Below, in pieces: positions 46,324 through 57,099 of a stretch of 64,000 nt of DNA. Numbering within the stretch: the stretch's first letter is position 1; every line of letters starts with the position of its first letter. Source of the stretch: Byssochlamys sp. IMV 00236 (lineage: Eukaryota > Ascomycota > Eurotiomycetes > Eurotiales > Thermoascaceae). A program made the position numbers and the translations under genes. The notes beneath the pieces were generated by a model. The model did not search any database and had not been told where the DNA came from. It saw nothing but the letters and a program-made list of their open reading frames with translations. The stretch is from assembly GCA_001931875.2 (NCBI GenBank), contig MSJH02000810.1, positions 817,535-881,534 on the forward strand, in the 5' to 3' direction.

Positions 46324-47087
46324 GTTCGTACAAAACACCCAAGTATTCGGTCAGGCTTAGGATGGTGATATTACGGAGGCTATAGAACCCGACAGCTAAT
46401 GTATTGTATCGATGAAAATCTTATAGATGCTGTAGGACCTTACACCTATTATGAGCGGTATGGTTTTCTGAGTAGATAAAGAGCTAGAAAATTGCGAAGG
46501 GGGAAAAGAATAAGAAGTGTCGGTGCTTCAGGAATCCATCTCGGGTTTCGACAACGCATTGGATTAGCAATTCTGCAAGTAGCCAATTCGGGAATGCCGA
46601 CCTGGGGGAGACGAGTAAAAGGATTCCTATCATCAGAAACACAAGTTTCAATAGACTCCATCTTCTGGATCCCTTGCGGCTCATTGAGTCCGTAGATAAA
46701 AATATCAACAATCGGAAGCAGGAGCAAACTGCTCATGATAATATTTCCTATGGGAACATATATCAACGACACAATAAGCTACGGAACCTGTGTCCTTCAG
46801 AAGCAGACAAGCTGCCACCGCACCGACAGAAGCCTATCAGCCGTCAGTCAGCAATTGCTAAGGGGAAGGCATACCGCTGTCGCTCCCTCATCGACTTGCA
46901 GTCGACTTGCCGGGCCTGAACTGTCAGTAGATGTTCTTTCCCGACGAATGCACAGCTGTTGCTGGCCCTGTATAACTAATGCTGGCAGGATCTCTCACAA
47001 AATACATGATTTCCAGATGCCTGATCCAACAGTGATCAGCTGAACTTATCACTGTCTTCTTGGGTGGTTTGTGTTGGATTAACAATT
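46324..47087. other. Intergenic
   Basis: This 0.76-kb stretch contains only overlapping short open frames on both strands (46449-46772) with no family motif. No supported feature. Confidence 0.45.
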
Positions 47088-47550
47088 CTATATTAGGTGG
47101 AACACTACTGTGTTGGTAGCAAGGTAAATATTCTCGTTCCCAAAAACAACTAGGTATATCTCAATTGTGAAGATCTTAGCCGAGGAATCCCAGTACTTTT
47201 GACTTCGAGGATATTTGCCAAAGAAATTGAGAGGTGGAGGGCCCAGCACAGCTTCTATTTCAGCGAGAAGGTGTACGTCTGACTGCTTCCGGTTGAGTGT
47301 TCTACTACCGTCAAACAAATGGTGGTCTTCAAATAAGTCCCAAAGTAGCACTCCGATGTTCCATATATCGACTTTTGATGTCCAACAGCAGATAGGAGAG
47401 CCAGGAAAGAGCCTGGGGCATAACAGCACGTGGTGGAACGCTAAAGCGGCGGCTCGCCGTGAGAGTTACAGTGGAAATCCGACCGTATACCATATCGCCT
47501 CGATAGTGGTCATTTTCGACGTCGATTTCACAGGGGAGATGTAATGCGGG
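47088..47550 (-). pseudogene. C-terminal relic of an SRPK-like protein kinase
   Basis: The minus-strand frame 47088-47429 carries SKVDIWNIGVLLWDLFEDHHLFDGSR, HLLAEIEAVLGPPPLNFF and SQKYWDSSAKI. This matches subdomains IX-XI of fungal SRPK-like kinases (DIWNLGVxxWDLFEGxxLFD...LGPPP). The expected N-lobe, catalytic HRD loop and DFG are missing, and the sequence just upstream does not form the usual APEV segment in frame. The piece is flanked by intergenic DNA and by the reductase gene. It looks like a decayed copy of a kinase gene; such kinases are often duplicated in fungal genomes. A mis-spliced but functional gene is unlikely because no upstream kinase motif is seen within several hundred bases. 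Confidence 0.6.
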
Positions 47551-47839
47551 GCGGTGTTTTCCCAGGCCAACCGGGCAACTTCAGCACGCAATGAGAGCAG
47601 ACCAAATTACAGAGTAAGTCGACAGAACTCTTTGAAATATCAACTAGCGGTACATAATGCATTTATTTTGACCGTATAAATTCTCCCAGAACTGGATTCG
47701 TCGAATCCCACACTGGATGCAATAACAGAAATGCCGTCTCATTCGTGACTTTATCCTTATCATCAAATCCCAATACCCAACCAGGAACGCCTCGCCATGC
47801 ATGCAATAGATTAGTGAAAACATCGATGTCTCAGGTATA

Positions 47840-50033
47840 TCACCACCCGAAAGCCTCCACATGGAGGTAAATGCCCTGGGCACCCGTTCCCTTGTGAACA
47901 GCGCGCTCGTCGCTAAGATATACAACGCTACGGCGTACATCATCTGCAAGGCCGCGAGGGCCACATACGACGACGGCGCTTTCACCCTCAGCTTGTTCCA
48001 GAACCTTGCGTATGATGGTTCGCGGGTGGGGCCGCCCCGAGAGAAGAGGTATGGGATGGGATGGGATAGACTCCTCAAGAGACGAAAGTGACGGGTTAGG
48101 CAGTTCTGGTGGAGGGGCAGGGCCTGAGCAAGCGCATTTCGAAATCGATGTCTTATCTTCCTCTTCAATTGTCATGGCGCAGCAGCAACCGCCTCCGGGG
48201 AGACAGCTGTGGCCCTTTTCATCGGGAAGTTGTTGCTGAGATGCAGATATTGATGTGGAATGAGCAGAGATACCGTCCTTCTCGACAACCTTGTTTTCCA
48301 TCTTGTCTTCATCAAGAACCGATATGCGCGGTTTTGGCTGAACAGGAGCGCTATGTGACGGTGGCTGCAGGTAAACGGGCTTCTCATCCAGCTTCTCGTC
48401 GCATGTAACATAGATGCTAAGCTCGATTGTTTTATCGAAATCGGGCTGCACACGCCTGCACACTTCCAGATCGGCCAGGACTGACTGAAGCTGAGACTCA
48501 AACCAGCTCAGCTGGGCTCTCGATCGAATGACCCACACTACACGTATTCTTTTGGTTGCAGCAAGTCGAGCTGCTGAGAAGAATCGCACCCTGGACGCTG
48601 CAGGAGGCTCAGTGCATTCCTTTTTCCACCCCTCGACAAGATCCCTCAGCAAGGGTACAACGAATGTAGCCCCCATGCCACCTGCCATCAGGATGACGCT
48701 GTCGAACTGACGCAATGGACGCATTCCACCATATGGGCCTTCAAGCAAAACTGTCTTGGTGCGAGTGACTGCGGCGGTGCCTGAATCACCGAGAATGCCA
48801 TGGTTCTTCGAGGCATACTGGAAGAACCTTCTAGTCCCTCCCTTTTCAGCCCGTACAAGAAACTCCAGTTTCTTGTCAGAGGGAAGTGACGCGATGGTGA
48901 ACGGATGGTTTTGAAAAGGCACAATGGAATGACAAGCCAAGAACACATGCTGGCCTGGCTTCCAGTGGATGGCCGGATTTTCCACCGTGATCCGAGTTAC
49001 ATTGCCCGGGAGCGGAGTGAACGAGGCCTGATGGGCAAAGAAGCTGTTCTGCAGGCGACCATTCCTCCGTGCAAAGGGATGGAGGAAGGAAATATTGGCA
49101 TATAGAACCAAGGCGTAACGAATGACATGATCGAACACTACCAGGCCGATGGGAATCCAAACCCAGGCTTTGACTTCATCTGGAACATGGAGCCATACGG
49201 CGGCAAGAAACCCAGCGAAGGTCACTATATGCTGTAAGACGAATATCTCATAGCTCAAGCGGCGAACTGGGCCAGCGGATGAGATAACAATGAAGGTGAG
49301 GATACACCACGCCGCGAAACCACGCTTGGTTAAGGGGTCATTTTTGAGTTGATACGTGATATAGTCGTACTGAGCCCAGTCACGGAACCAGAAGCCCATA
49401 TGGATGGTGACACTAAGCCAGAGGGTACGGGCGATCGCGCGATGGAACCAATTGAGGCGTTCATGGCTCAGGCCAGTCAGGTATCCAATGATATTCTGCC
49501 TCGCCGCCAGAAGGAAGATCAGGGGTAGCTGCGCGAGGGCGATGAAACCGGTCCTGTACCCGACATTTTCCCAGTTCCATCGGTTGGTGCTATCCAGCTT
49601 ATAGAAGCAGAATACCAGCACCACAACCAAATTGCTCAAGACAACGACCACTGGCCCCAGTGGAGGCAGATGAAACGATTTCGTGCCGATCGACAAAGGT
49701 CGCAGGGTGGCATATGCGACCTCGCGCGATATGGCAGTGATTGTGGCATAGATCCCGAAGAAAAGCGACTTTGGTTTTGACGGATTGAGCGATGTGTCCC
49801 GGAGCCTGCCATTGTCCGTTAGTATTATTATCTTCTTACCAGGACTATTATGCAAGGGCCATAGGCACTTACCGCTGACGAGCCAGGAAACGGTCCAGAA
49901 CGTGCACAACGGTGGCGGCCGCAATTGCAGAGCCGACGACAGCCCAGTACATCTTCTGGAGATAGAAGAGACCGGGCACCCCGTTGCCCATGGACATGTC
50001 GCCCATGGGCATATCCCCCATCGACATGGACAT
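47840..50033 (-). CDS. FRE-type metalloreductase with Met-rich N-terminus and Cys-rich insert
   Basis: Two exons (49873-50033, 47840-49805) join in phase to 708 residues. The only upstream ATG in frame is at 50033, giving MSMSMGDMPMGDMSMG, a Met-rich leader predicted to face outside. Six or so membrane segments follow, with haem-ligand His candidates in HRAIARTLWLSVTIHMGFW and LQHIVTFAGFLAAVWLH. FAD binding is marked by QNHPFTIASLPSD, NADPH binding by LLEGPYGGMR, LMAGGMGATFVVPLL and VVVCGPRGLADDVR. The NADPH domain carries a long insert with six Cys (SCLPGGGCCCA and KCACS, near 48110-48220). FRE enzymes reduce Fe(III) or Cu(II) at the plasma membrane. The divergent Ctr gene and nearby BIM1-like gene favour copper. 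Confidence 0.92.
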
Positions 50034-50506
50034 CCTGTCGGTGCGGGAGAACGTTGCTGGGGGAGGCCGTTTCAAGTGTTAGACCGTGTCTAGGTCTGGA
50101 GGGACAGTATGATTATATCGCGGGGATCAGCGCATCTACAACTCCAGACCACCGGAACAGTAATATGTCAGACGGCTGTCGCACTTGTCAGCGATCAACA
50201 CTGGGGAAATCTAGGATCGTAAATAGCCACGAGGTTGGCAGGAGAATGGGCCATCGATGATCCAGCCGGTCCAGACGCAGCGCCCGTGATCCTATCGCGG
50301 GACGAGCAGGATAAGAACGACAACCACGAGGTCTGATGGGCCCGAGAATGATAGAGTCAGTCAGTCAATCTTTGGCATACTCTAGAATCATAACGATAAT
50401 AATTAATAGTAACTAATAATATTTTTCCCGTCTCATCCTTGGGACTCCGCAAACAGCACGATGGCGGGTTCCGCAGACGGCTTCCTGATAGGACGCAAGT
50501 GGGAGA

Positions 50507-50521
50507 AAATCTGCTCAAGCG
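50507..50521 (+). promoter_or_regulatory. Candidate copper-response element, copy 1
   Basis: AAATCTGCTCAAGCG, the first copy of an exact 15-bp direct repeat in the FRE/Ctr bidirectional promoter. It includes the 8-mer TCTGCTCA, one base different from Mac1-type sites. Confidence 0.55.
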
Positions 50522-50548
50522 CCAACTCCGGCCCCGAGAGAGTTGAGG

Positions 50549-50563
50549 AAATCTGCTCAAGCG
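50549..50563 (+). promoter_or_regulatory. Candidate copper-response element, copy 2
   Basis: Exact second copy of AAATCTGCTCAAGCG, starting 42 bp (about four helix turns) after the first. Paired sites at such spacing are usual for Mac1-type regulators. Confidence 0.55.
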
Positions 50564-50907
50564 TGAATCCACTACAGTACTGGGCAAGAGAAAGAAAAAG
50601 AATTACTATTATTATTATAGGCATTTTTACGCGTTCTCTTAGCTTGTCGCTGACAGCCCGTTACTACTTACGCACTCTAAGTAGATCGGCACCACGTTCT
50701 CTCTCCACCCGGCTTCAATAAGATCCAGGCCATCTCCCTCTCCCATACGAACTGAAGGCAATTAACTAATAATTATTCCTGGGGTTCTCTCGCAAATCTT
50801 CTCGTTACTGATACATTCACGGTTTCGACCCTGGTTCGTCGTGTGACGCTTGCTCTACACATCTTCTGTCCTACTCTGTGGGAAGTCTATAAGAGTAACC
50901 ACGCCGG

Positions 50908-50915
50908 TCTGCTCG
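50908..50915 (+). promoter_or_regulatory. Candidate copper-response element, copy 3
   Basis: TCTGCTCG, a one-base variant of the repeated 8-mer, 140 bp upstream of the Ctr start codon. Confidence 0.35.
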
Positions 50916-51051
50916 CAATTGACTGCAAGAGCAATCGTGCAACTGCCGGGAAAGGCTTCGTTTCTTTCATCCCATTGCTGTGGCGGAAACCCATCACTAC
51001 TACCTTACTATATACTCTAATCGTCGATATCGTCGCAAGTTAGTTGCCAAT

Positions 51052-51697
51052 ATGGATATGAGCAGCATGAACATGAGTGGCTCGTCGAGCTCGTCCGGCA
51101 TGTCATCGTCGGACATGTCAAGCATGCCCATGGTATTTACCAACACCCACACTATGCCTCTGTACTCGACACTGTGGACACCCAGCTCCCGGGGCGGCTA
51201 TGCAGGCACCTGTATCTTTCTCATCATCCTCGCCATCATCGCTCGCGGTCTCATCGCGTTCAAAGCAATCATGGAGCAGCGCTGGCTCGCTGCCCACCTG
51301 CAGCGGCGCTACATCGTCGTCGCGGGAAAGAACCCCGAAGCTGGACGTATCGCATCGGATCCTGAGGCCAAGACAGCAACTCTGGTGAGCGCCGAAGGGG
51401 CGCAGGAAACTGTACGTGTGGTGCATCGTTACACGCAGGAGGCGTTGCCTTGGCGATTCAGCGTGGATCTGCCCCGAGCTCTGATTGTTCTGTGCATTAC
51501 CGGTGTTGCATATCTCTTGTAAGTTTGCATGATCTATTATTATCCCTTTCGTCGTGTACCAGACTAACCAAGGGCCTAGGATGTTGGGCGTCATGACGAT
51601 GAACGTTGGTTATTTCTGCTCCATTCTGGCAGGTACCTTCCTGGGTGAGCTGGCAGTAGGCAGATACATCCAGTACAATCACTGGAACGAGCACTAG
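51052..51697 (+). CDS. Ctr-family high-affinity copper transporter
   Basis: Two exons (51052-51518, 51580-51697) join in frame to 194 residues. The extracellular N-terminus is Met-rich (MDMSSMNMSG, then SGMSSSDMSSMPM). Three membrane segments follow: GTCIFLIILAIIARGLIAF, RALIVLCITGVAYLLMLGVMTMNVGYF and CSILAGTFLGELAVGRY. The second contains the MxxxM copper-selectivity motif (MTMNV with a preceding Met), and the third contains the GxxxG trimer-packing motif (GTFLG). The cytosolic loop is about 80 residues. Ctr proteins import Cu(I) as homotrimers at the plasma membrane. It lies divergent from a metalloreductase gene that would provide Cu(I). The protein resembles fungal CtrC-type transporters, but orthology was not tested. 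Confidence 0.95.
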
Positions 51698-52276
51698 ATG
51701 CGACCTGGATGTCGTCTACCTTTCCTTGTCGATATTATTGATGGATATGCAGCTTTTCTGCGGGCGCAGCGGGACTTGGTGCGCTCTCTTGGAGGTTGTT
51801 CGGGCTTTTTGATGACTTTGGTATTTCTTGACGGGCACTACGATTATGATATCCCCTATGGTTTTGTTTTCTTTACTTTCTATAGCATGACGACGAAGAT
51901 AGCTTCGTTCTCTTTTATTTGGTGATAATAATGAGAAGTCATTATTGACACGATCTATTTTCTCCTCGTGTGGATCATGGAACAGAATATACCGCACAAA
52001 CGAGTCGTCCAGCCGGAATACCGATCTGTCAAAGCTTTCATCCTGTCACAAATGACAGCCAAGTTAATCACCTCAACAAAGAAGCCGGGTCGGTACAACC
52101 TCAGCCTGCTGCTGTCCGATACTGCTTACTACAGTCGTACTGTACCAGTGTCTGTCCAAGTACAAATAGCAAATCAGCTCTGTGTACATAACACGATGCT
52201 ACTATTATCTAAGTGGTTGTCATTGGCCGGATCCGGCACAGGCACAGGAACATCAACTTTGTTGGCCAAGCGTAAT

Positions 52277-52291
52277 ATTATTATTATTATT
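52277..52291. repeat. (ATT)5 microsatellite
   Basis: Five consecutive ATT trinucleotides in the Ctr/BIM1-like intergenic region. Confidence 0.85.
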
Positions 52292-52455
52292 GATAAGAAT
52301 CGGAGAAAAAACTAAACTCGTCTAGTGAGTCAGGCCGGACAGATCCGCCCACTACTACTAGTATCAGCAATTCCGGTTTCTTCTGTATATGGTAGTAACA
52401 CTTTTTTTCTAGTTCGAAAACTGCGATCTCGAGCCTCCGAAAGAGGTTAAAGGCT

Positions 52456-52473
52456 GAGCACAAATGAGCAGAT
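52456..52473 (-). promoter_or_regulatory. Paired candidate copper-response elements upstream of BIM1-like gene
   Basis: On the minus strand this reads TCTGCTCA then TGTGCTCA, separated by two bases. The first is the same 8-mer as in the FRE/Ctr promoter; the second is the A. fumigatus Mac1 site as I recall it. The pair lies about 575 bp upstream of the BIM1-like start codon. Confidence 0.55.
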
Positions 52474-53046
52474 TATCGGCCACGCTAAGATCCCCGTCTT
52501 CCATTGCCCAATCATCGATCCCGCCACTCATTCTTCCTCTCTTGGGATCTAGATCTGGATGCCGCCGGGATCGAGATGGGAATGCTTTTTGCGATATGTC
52601 CGGATTGATGGTGAGAAACGAGAGACTCGTTTAGCTGTTAATAATGACTCGTCCAGGCCGCATAGAGTATTGGAGGTTTCTATAGAGTCGTTTTCGTATT
52701 CAGGTGGAAAAAAGAATATGCTAACGACGATTTGAAGTATAATAACAATGCAGCACTTGTCACTCATAGAATAACAAAGTCCAAGCCATGATTTAGTCCG
52801 CAGAACAGAGTATCACAAAGTCTGAGAGCCGAGATGAATCGTACCACATGGCGTCTCCACGTGCTTTGCTGATGGATTGGTCCTGGATCCGGGATTCTAG
52901 ATCCCCGGTGTTGCGGCTTAATAACTACTGAAATAATCTGCATTCCTGCCAGAGCTTCTAGACATAATATTTGATTTGACTTCTCTTTCGACTCAAGATA
53001 TCCCCCGGTCGTTGTGTTTACTGCCAACAGAATAATAGCCATCACC

Positions 53047-53814
53047 ATGAAGTTCTCCCTTCTCTCTCTGGCGGCCATTGTGCCCCTGGCGGCCGCCCAC
53101 TTCAAGCTCGAATATCCCCCCAGTCGAGGCTTTGACGAGGACAAAATGCCCGAATTCCCCTGCGGTGGCTTTCCTCAATCAAGCAACCGCACCAAGCTCT
53201 CCCTATCCGCCGACTCGATCCCCGTCGCCTTGATTCTGGGTCACAGCCAGACGGCTGCGGAGGTCCTCCTGGCTCTGGGAAACGACCCGGGAGACAACTA
53301 TAATATCACTCTGGCTCACACCTTTGGCATCACCGGCCTAGGCGCCTTCTGCTTGCCATCAGTCAGTTTGAAGGGAGTCCCATTGACGGACGGTCTCAAT
53401 GCGACTGTGCAGGTTGTCACGGACGGAGATAACGGCGGCGGTCTATACGCGGTGCGTAAATCGTGGATCATAAGTTGCATTCTGAACTTGATAACAGACT
53501 GACACTGACAATATCAACAGTGCGCCGACGTGACCTTCACATCTGCTGTCACGAGCGACGATGTATCTGCAACGGTCTGCAAGAACAACACCGGTGTCAC
53601 CGCAACCCCCTTCTCCGGTGCTGCTGCCGCCCGCAATGCCAATGAGTCTACTGCCGATGGCCAGGCCCAGAGTGGTGCTGGATCTAGCTCTTCTTCTTCT
53701 TCCGCCAGTGGAACTGCCGCCACGGCTACCTCCAAGGGTGCTGCTGCTCCCCTTGAGACGGCTGCCTGGGGAATGATGGGTGCTGCGCTGATTGGTGGTC
53801 TTGCTGTGTTGTAG
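53047..53814 (+). CDS. BIM1/X325-type GPI-anchored copper-binding protein
   Basis: Two exons (53047-53451, 53521-53814) join in phase to 232 residues. The signal peptide MKFSLLSLAAIVPLAAA is followed by His-18, giving a mature N-terminus HFKLEYPPSRGF. This exposed His is the copper-brace residue of LPMO-like folds. DEDKMPEFPCGGF, SNRTKLSLSADSIPV, GHSQTAAEVLLALG and GLGAFCLPSVSL are typical of the X325/BIM1 family. A Ser/Thr/Ala linker and a C-terminal hydrophobic stretch (GMMGAALIGGLAVL) indicate a GPI anchor. In Cryptococcus, BIM1 works with CTR1 in copper uptake, and X325 proteins lack LPMO oxidase activity. The family, the adjacent Ctr and FRE genes, and the upstream motif pair support copper acquisition. 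Confidence 0.9.
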
Positions 53815-54016
53815 GGTGGTATCTTGTCATTTGGGCAGGTGTATATCGGTTATCATGATTGTGAATGAGTGACGAGTATCTGTTGTATCCGATACCAAAA
53901 TATTTCTGTTGGCTAGACAGTGTAGTGGAGCTTCTTCTATGGCATTGAGCTTTGGTGGCTCTGCTCACTCAAAAAATAAAAATAAAAATAAAAATCAGAC
54001 ATCTCCATAGCCATAT
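53815..54016. other. 3' region of the BIM1-like gene with short A/T repeat
   Basis: An AAAAT array (four units, 53971-53995) lies in the intergenic region downstream of the BIM1-like gene. Confidence 0.6.
53971..53995. repeat. (AAAAT)n short tandem repeat
   Basis: Four consecutive AAAAT units with a leading A run, in non-coding DNA between two genes. Confidence 0.88.
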
Positions 54017-54295
54017 TCAAATGGGTATCTGATTCATAAATACTTTTTTTTTCTTTCCTCCAAGTTCCCAGTCCGTTATATCTGGGAAGAGACCAAACAA
54101 CGTGAAGAGCATTGCGAGAAGTATACAAAGGCGGTGAGTCCGCAGTGGACCTTGGCGGCAGAATCCGGACTGTTCTGCGGGGAAAAGACGAAGCATCTTG
54201 TCGATCAGCGTCCCATTTACGAAATCCAGTCGCTTCTTCTGCAGCTTCTTTGCATTCGCTTGCTCTCGACTATAGTTTGCATCTTCTTCCGCCAT
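54017..54295 (-). CDS. Small putative membrane protein, unrecognised
   Basis: A 92-residue ATG-started frame, divergent from the acyl-protein thioesterase gene. It begins MAEEDANYSREQANAKKLQKKRLDFVNG, an acidic then basic helical stretch, and has one hydrophobic segment (LCILLAMLFTLFGLFPDI). I recognise no family. The position, about 165 bp head-to-head with a real gene, and the ordered composition make it slightly better than chance. Confidence 0.3.
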   Translation of the reverse strand: MAEEDANYSREQANAKKLQKKRLDFVNGTLIDKMLRLFPAEQSGFCRQGPLRTHRLCILLAMLFTLFGLFPDITDWELGGKKKKVFMNQIPI

Positions 54296-54461
54296 CTTAT
54301 CCCCCTCCACGTTCTGCGGAAGAAGGAGTCAACAGTCTCTCACCGTTCTCTCGGAGACCCGAAGCCAACCGTGTTGCCCTGTTGGTTTCGCGTTCACGTT
54401 CACTCGAGCTGCGTCTCTTATCGATTCTAAGACATACACGGATTAGACATTCAAAGACACC

Positions 54462-55569
54462 ATGTCTGTGCGTGCACCGTTCGTTGTGCCTGCGCTGAAG
54501 AAGCATACGGCCACCGTGATCATGGCGCATGGTCTGGGTGATAGGTACGTCCGTTCCTATCCACGTCTTCCCCTTGCCAGTTATAACTGGCTATCAGCAG
54601 AGTATCTGACTGACTGATCCCAACCAGTGGTGCAGGATGGTACGTTCCCTCGTCTCGTCGTTTATCCGGTCTATATATGGTTGTGGACTTCGAGAAGGCT
54701 CTTGACTTCGATCGGGAGCAGGACGGTGGACAAGTCTAATGCGGCTATCACTGGCAGGATGTCTTTGGCGCAGAACTGGCGCCGACGGGGCAAGTTTGAC
54801 GAAGTTTCGTTCATTTTCCCCAATGCGCCTGTCATCCCCATCACAGTGGTATGTAGTGACTGCAAAATCGCCCGTGGAATGCGACATTGTCGAATTAACC
54901 GCGGATCAGAACTTTGGCATGTCCATGCCCGGTTGGTATGATATTGCGAAACTGGGCAAAGACGTAAGTCTACTATTCTCCTCGAGAAGTGAATCAATTC
55001 CTCGCTCACGCGAAACCCAGATGGACTATGAAGAGTTCCTCAGCAAGCAAGACGAACCAGGTATCCTGCGCTCGCGCGACTATTTCAACACGTTGATCAA
55101 GGGAGAGATAGAGAAGGGCATCAAGCCCTCGCGAATTGTTCTCGGCGGCTTTTCTCAGGGTGGTGCCATGTCGCTTTTCACAGGCATCACAGGAGAGCAG
55201 AAACTAGGAGGCGTTTTTGGTCTCTCATGCTACCTCTTGCTCAGCGACCGCATCAAGAAGTATATCCCGGAGAACTTCCCCAACAAGGACACCCCGTTCT
55301 TCATGGCACATGGCAAGGAGGACGAAGTAGTGAAATACAATTATGGCGTTATGAGCAAGGACGCCTTGGTGGACATGGGTATCAATGTCGAGTTCCACGA
55401 CTACGAGTATGTCCCTTTCTCTTCCCGTTGTGTGCATGTTTCACGTATTTACACTTCCGACAGGGACCTTGGCCACTCCGCAGACCCAGATGAGATCGAA
55501 GCCCTGGAGCGTTTCCTGCACAAGACGCTGCCGGCCGAGGGTGACGGACAAACTTCCGCTGGCTTGTGA
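54462..55569 (+). CDS. Acyl-protein thioesterase 1
   Basis: Six exons (54462-54544, 54628-54639, 54758-54848, 54910-54963, 55021-55406, 55464-55569) join to 243 residues, with a 12-base second exon. Motifs are TVIMAHGLGDSGAGW (oxyanion region), FPNAPVIPITVNFGMSMPGWYDI, VLGGFSQGGAMSLF (GxSxG nucleophile), FMAHGKEDEVV (acid Asp) and DLGHSADPDEI (catalytic His). All three catalytic residues are present. The enzyme removes palmitate from S-acylated cytosolic proteins such as Ras and G-alpha. The very short exon is confirmed by codon continuity (S-G-A-G-W). The gene is a standard conserved fungal one and shows no oddity. Confidence 0.93.
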
Positions 55570-57099
55570 CTGGATGGTCCTCACGCCGAGGCAGCGGAGT
55601 CTAGCATAGGTTCGAATGCGACATACACGTTCGCTATCGGACTTATTGTCTTGCTGGTAGCGGCTCTACTCGTGAGAGTCCGAGGTGGGCACCGCGACCA
55701 GCACGAAACCAAATAACCCACATCTCATCAACGTATTCCATCGTATCTTTCCTCTTTACAGTCCGCAGCGAGACTTTTGAACAGTTTACCTTTGTCATAT
55801 ATACACTCGGAACTGGACAGATAGACACTAATAGCCAATACTGCAATCGCATTGTAACTATTCTAAACCATATACATCCAGGAAGTTTACCTTCGCATAC
55901 TTGGGAAATACACAACAAGACTAAACGCGATACCTCTCAAAAGACACAGAAATTAACCCCGTAGTTCTCATTCACTAGTATACAGTATCAAGAAGCGGAG
56001 TACTCCTCGCATCTCTAACGAAAACACCGTGAATATCCAACCCCTCCACTGAGAAATCTATTAACTTAGACATTCTCCATCACTCAGTAGAGGTACTAAG
56101 CCACATATGGACGGAACCCCCCTTCCAAGGTTCTCATCCATGGGTATATGAATGCATCCGGATCACAGTCAGCCTGGACTATTCATTTTACTTCCTATAT
56201 AAAGTCCAACAGAGCATCCCTCCTCTCTGTGTCTTGTTTTTTTTTCAAAAGCATCGATCATAAATCATCTATATTAGATATGGCGGCTCAACCAAGCAAG
56301 CCAAAAGAAATACCCGAACTATACAGAAGCACTACTTAGCATCATCAATCTACCACTACCAAAGTCAATCAAGTCTAACGCTAGAAGTGGTCTATACCTT
56401 TCTTTATTTCTGAAGCTCCGTCTTGGTTTTGATCGCCTTGCCCAGAGCCTTCTTTGATTGCTCTCGCGGAAGAGGAGGGCATCCGCTGGAATGACATGAT
56501 CAAGGTGGCAACAGTCAACTCCATACAGTGAACTCCCGACAAGGGCATGAGGCAGAATGTATCATCCTTGACTGGGTGGACTGACACCCTAGCAGACCTT
56601 GGCTTCACTACGGATAACAATCGCTGCAATGTTGCATTGACTTGTGCAAAGCAGTGTCTAGTTAATTGTTGTCGGTTCAACCTGTCGTGAGCCAAATGGT
56701 CGAAACTGGAGACTACGATGTCTATATCTTGGGTCTGGGGGTGGTTTATATGAGTTTTTATATATCTATTTACGAACACTACTCTACTCCTCGTCGTGAC
56801 CTGGCATTCTGTATAGATCTTTTTTTCTTTCTAATATCGAACCTTTTCTTCCAAGTCATTCGTCTCGAGAGGCTTCCGCATACTTAGTTATTTGGGGCAA
56901 GATCCTACAAAATTGAAACCATGGAATATCAATGACCGCTCGAATGGTATCGCTTTTCGAGAGAGATGATGTCTATAAGTCCTTCGGCAACTTCATCTTT
57001 ACTTTTGACATATCCGAACGGAACAACAACATCGTGCTCTGTTGCGCGTAGTAGCGTCTCCCAAGCGCTCCGCGGTCTCATGTGGCAGTATGCTAATAG
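55570..57099. other. Intergenic
   Basis: This 1.5-kb stretch follows the thioesterase. It contains short, conflicting open frames only (for example 56381-56779 on the minus strand). No supported feature. Confidence 0.45.

Larger units (their letters stand above)
50034..51051. promoter_or_regulatory. Bidirectional promoter of metalloreductase and Ctr genes
   Basis: This 1-kb stretch separates the two divergent start codons. Near its centre a 15-bp direct repeat contains TCTGCTCA twice, and a TCTGCTCG copy lies further right. The motif resembles the yeast Mac1 copper-response element (TTTGCTCA) and the A. fumigatus Mac1 site recalled as TGTGCTCA. Joint induction under copper limitation is inferred. 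Confidence 0.65.
51698..53046. other. Intergenic with candidate copper motifs and ATT microsatellite
   Basis: This 1.35-kb stretch lies between the Ctr stop and the BIM1-like start. An (ATT)5 run lies at 52277-52291, and the two adjacent copper-type motifs at 52456-52473. Open frames on both strands have no family motif. Confidence 0.6.

Noticed and set aside
55605..55630. tRNA B-box-like GGTTCGAATGC
   Set aside because: No A box at the right distance and no acceptor-stem pairing; it is just 3' of the thioesterase gene.
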